Positions 62,301 to 64,000 of a DNA stretch of 64,000 bases are shown in pieces. Position 1 is the stretch's first letter. The number at the start of each line of letters is the position of its first letter. The position numbers and the translations under genes were made by a program. The notes beneath the pieces are model-generated. The model searched no databases. It saw only the letters and a list, made by a program, of their open reading frames with translations, and had not been told where the DNA came from. Source of the DNA: Anadara kagoshimensis (Eukaryota; Mollusca; Bivalvia; Arcoida; Arcidae). The DNA lies in contig CM037860.1 in NCBI GenBank assembly GCA_021292105.1, positions 12,666,698 to 12,730,697 of the forward strand, read 5' to 3'.

Positions 62301-63721
62301 TTAACCTCCACCAGGAAAGTACATGTAAGAACAGGTGCTTCGGAAAGATAAGCACCACCCATGTAGCTAGCTACACCCGTCATGTGTTTAATAAAATTGA
62401 GAGTGAAATGAACATGGAACTATGGGACGTCAAACATATCCAGAGTAAATGAACATGGAACTATGGGGCGTCAAACATATCCAGAGTAAATGAACATGGA
62501 ACTATGGGACGTCAAACATATCCAGAGCAATTCTAGACATCGTGCATATCCACAATACTGTGATTCCGGCCATTGAACTTTTTGAGGATCCTGATAAGCC
62601 TAGGCAAATAAACGTTTTAGTAGGGATTTCGGTAATATTTATGACAAACAAAATGTAATGTCGAATATAGACTCAGTATGTTGTATGAAATATTAGGCCT
62701 TAAAAGCAAATGTATTAACTCTGACTCAAAATACACCAGTGTGGCTCACAACCACAAGTTGTTTTGCATTATAAGTCGGCTCAATATGGACAAGGTATAC
62801 CTTAATTGCATGTTGATCAAGTACTCTGAAATCAAATTCTGCTAGTGCTGCTTCCTTTGTGGTTTTACATGGAACTGGCGGAGGAACATCCTTTGGTTGT
62901 AATGCGGTTCCATCAAAGTTGCGTGGACGCTACGAAAAAGATCAAAATGAAAGTTAAACAGTTCCAATTGGTTTTCAGTGGAAGTCCGTAGAATCATAAA
63001 GATGTATTTCTCACAGATGTATTTTAGTTACACAGTTAAATAAATAGTAAATAGGATCAGAGTGAATCTTCAAGTTCGACGTCAGCCGTATAAATATAAT
63101 TATTATACCTCATTAGAAAAATATGATACTATCTGTAATTTGATTGGATCGTTGGATCATGTGATCAGGGTGGAGAAAACATCGTGTATCCCTCTGAAAA
63201 CATCATATCCCACCTCTTCGGAACACACCATGACGTCACAATGATATGACGTCATCGACGGAGAATCAGTGACGACGTTCTAGCGTTTGCCTCCGATGAG
63301 TTCCGATATGAAAAAAAGCAATGAATCGGAGAAGGACTGGTGTTTTCAAGATGTCTTTTTTGTAAATATTTTCTTCCTTTCTGTCTTTCTTATTACCATG
63401 GTTATCTTTCGGTATAATAAACAATTTATTGTCTTTGTGTGAGGGAGATATGAACATTTGTTCATATCTCCCTCACACAAAGGCAATAAATGTATAATAT
63501 TATACACATGTAATCGATATAATTTTAGCAGATTGAAAATTTGATGATAAGCATACCAAAATAACTCTGTCTTAGAGTGTGCCACTCAGCTCTTACGGTT
63601 TTGTCCCTTTTAATTGCTACGCGCTTTGTTTTAGATTTTAAAACAGATGAGACCATAGATGTGTCTATAAACTCCACACAGTCTAAGATAAACTTACCAA
63701 ATTTGATGGATTGTTTCCCAT
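53075..63721 (-). CDS. KY/hillarin-like protein with dynein-stalk-like module
   Basis: Eight coding exons: 63698-63721, 62801-62929, 61695-61927, 58639-60602, 56832-57011, 55836-56113, 54915-55100, 53075-54124. All GT-AG junctions keep phase, giving about 1347 aa. Residues 1-6 are MGNNPS, an N-myristoylation pattern. Residues about 45-185 are a transglutaminase-like fold (HAIKAPNS, VRSIFRWIT, YANLFFILC, WNAVYV, EWRLIDCFW). The usual Cys is Met117 and the usual His is Ala160; Asp175 is kept. Four beta-rich repeats follow (marks: FQLDIYG, EYALNLYARD, EYAMNVFG, EYTFNIYQRD). Residues about 760-900 are helical. Residues about 900-998 resemble the dynein microtubule-binding stalk head (EIRKYNTPP, DWKQCQKHL, NFDPRKVP, SAFCKW). 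Residues 999-1347 are a Lys/Asn/Pro/Gln-rich disordered tail. Probable role: a cytoskeletal scaffold rather than an enzyme. The exon structure is firm; function is inference. Confidence 0.85.
54390..54500 (-). mobile_element. SINE-like fragment in KY-like intron 7
   Basis: It shares GTTTTACGTCCCAACCA and GGGATGATAGAGGAAACCG with the second SINE family near 40.8 kb. Confidence 0.5.
54818..54869. repeat. Mini-palindrome in KY-like intron 7
   Basis: TTACTTTTGAAT and ATTCAAAAGTAGCACATGG form the arms. The left arm is shortened. Confidence 0.7.
55460..55690 (+). repeat. R1 repeat in KY-like intron 6
   Basis: GTCCAAAGTAAAAACTTAAC, AGAGAAGTGAGGCATGGTGC, TAGCTAGCTACACC and GATAATTTTGGA blocks in R1 order. 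Confidence 0.65.
56298..56510 (+). repeat. (CA)n and R1 repeat in KY-like intron 5
   Basis: A CA run at about 56298-56336 is followed by an R1 copy (AATCCCAGAGCAAAGTG, CACCAGGGAAGTAAGACG, TAGCTAGCTACATAGG). Confidence 0.7.
57169..57223. repeat. Diverged mini-palindrome in KY-like intron 4
   Basis: TGTCAGATGCCATTTTTTAA pairs imperfectly with TTAAAAAGGTTCATGACA. Confidence 0.5.
57711..57819. repeat. Compound mini-palindrome in KY-like intron 4
   Basis: TGTCATGTGCTGATTTTGAA occurs twice in direct orientation (57711-57730 and 57761-57780). It is followed by the inverse TTAAAATCAGCACATGACA (57801-57819). Confidence 0.85.
58065..58119. repeat. Mini-palindrome in KY-like intron 4
   Basis: The left arm ACTGTCGTGTGCTACTTTTG and the right arm AAAAATAGCACATGACAGT are inverted with one or two mismatches. 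Confidence 0.8.
60595..60688 (-). repeat. Duplicated splice acceptor before KY-like exon 4
   Basis: A 22-bp sequence (GTGCTACCCTACAAAAGTAA plus AA on the plus strand) occurs at 60595-60616 and again at 60667-60688. Each copy contains an AG acceptor on the minus strand. They are exactly 72 bases apart, so using the upstream one adds 24 codons in frame without a stop. Confidence 0.75.
60700..61025 (+). repeat. R1 repeat, best copy, KY-like intron 3
   Basis: All R1 blocks are present, including GTGAGGCCGGGTGCTCCGG, TTTAGCTAGCTACACCCG, ATATCCAGGGCAATCCTGG and GCCTTGATAAGCCTAGGC. Confidence 0.8.
61963..62165. mobile_element. Decayed CAGTACAG-end MITE in KY-like intron 2
   Basis: The left end ACAGTACAAGCCTGTCAGAA and the following AACTAACGAACTAG match the family at 33.1 kb. 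The right end is lost after TCAGTGTTAAATATT. Confidence 0.6.
62205..62610 (+). repeat. R1 repeat with internal triplication
   Basis: An R1 copy in which the segment AACATGGAACTATGGGACGT...CATATCCAGAG is present three times in tandem (about 62409-62525). Confidence 0.8.
63425..63490. repeat. 66-bp near-perfect palindrome, KY-like intron 1
   Basis: The arms are 32 bases (63425-63456 and 63459-63490) with one mismatch and a 2-base centre. They are built around GTGTGAGGGAGATATGAACA. The sequence is unrelated to the TGTCATGTGC hairpins. Confidence 0.9.
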
Positions 63722-64000
63722 ATTTCAGAACTGTATAAAAGTTAGGTTTAAACTGTCTTTACTTTTATATCCTCATTTTCTGTAGAAAATAAATACATGT
63801 CTAATTCACTTAAATTTCAAGCAACATTATGATAACAGGACGCTGTTATTCAAAACACGTCTTGGCCAAAAACTTGAACCACATATCTCTAACGGGTTGG
63901 TTTGTGAAGATTTGTATTTTGTAAAGCATGGAAATGTTTTTGAAACATTTATTCAAAAGTTTTAAATACTATTGTTGTTACATAAAACGACTAGGTAAAA

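Overview
The window is eukaryotic nuclear DNA: AT-rich, mostly non-coding, with spliced genes (GT-AG introns), tRNA-derived SINEs, palindromic MITEs, microsatellites and one nearly full-length non-LTR retrotransposon. The repeat mix (short tRNA-headed SINEs, hAT-type CAGNGGCGGAT miniature elements, a minimal hammerhead ribozyme, ubiquitous short hairpins) and the KY/hillarin-type gene suggest a lophotrochozoan, most likely a bivalve mollusc. The species call is inference.

Layout. 1-12 kb is gene-poor and repeat-rich, with two minus-strand hammerhead-ribozyme repeats (one intact). A small minus-strand gene for a secreted EGF/Thr-rich protein lies at 12.2-12.8 kb; it carries one frameshift and has a TATA box and a poly(A) signal. 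14-21 kb holds microsatellites, a fold-back repeat, a 55-bp minisatellite enclosed in transposon ends, and a local duplication. 24.5-29.3 kb is a minus-strand LINE of about 4.7 kb with an L1-like ORF1 and an endonuclease/reverse-transcriptase ORF2, flanked by an 11-bp repeat that looks like a target-site duplication. 30-39 kb has no recognisable gene.

Two complete multi-exon genes, both on the minus strand, occupy the right half. The first (39.4-48.9 kb, 11 exons, about 464 aa) encodes an orthologue of SKP2, the F-box/LRR substrate receptor of the SCF ubiquitin ligase. Its upstream region has ETS and E2F consensus sites and its N-terminus has a KEN box. The second (53.1-63.7 kb, 8 exons, about 1347 aa) encodes a KY/hillarin-type protein: a possible myristoylation motif, a transglutaminase-like fold that appears to have lost its catalytic Cys and His, four beta-rich repeats, a helical region ending in a segment that closely resembles the microtubule-binding stalk head of dynein heavy chains, and a disordered basic tail. 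This combination is the most interesting thing in the window. The gene's introns are packed with short perfect hairpin repeats, and a decayed tandem copy of one exon-intron boundary lies 3 kb downstream.

The two genes have no evident functional link; SKP2 is a cell-cycle regulator and the KY-like gene is probably cytoskeletal. Exon boundaries were derived by hand from splice signals, codon phase and family similarity. All junctions are phase-consistent, but none has been checked against transcripts.
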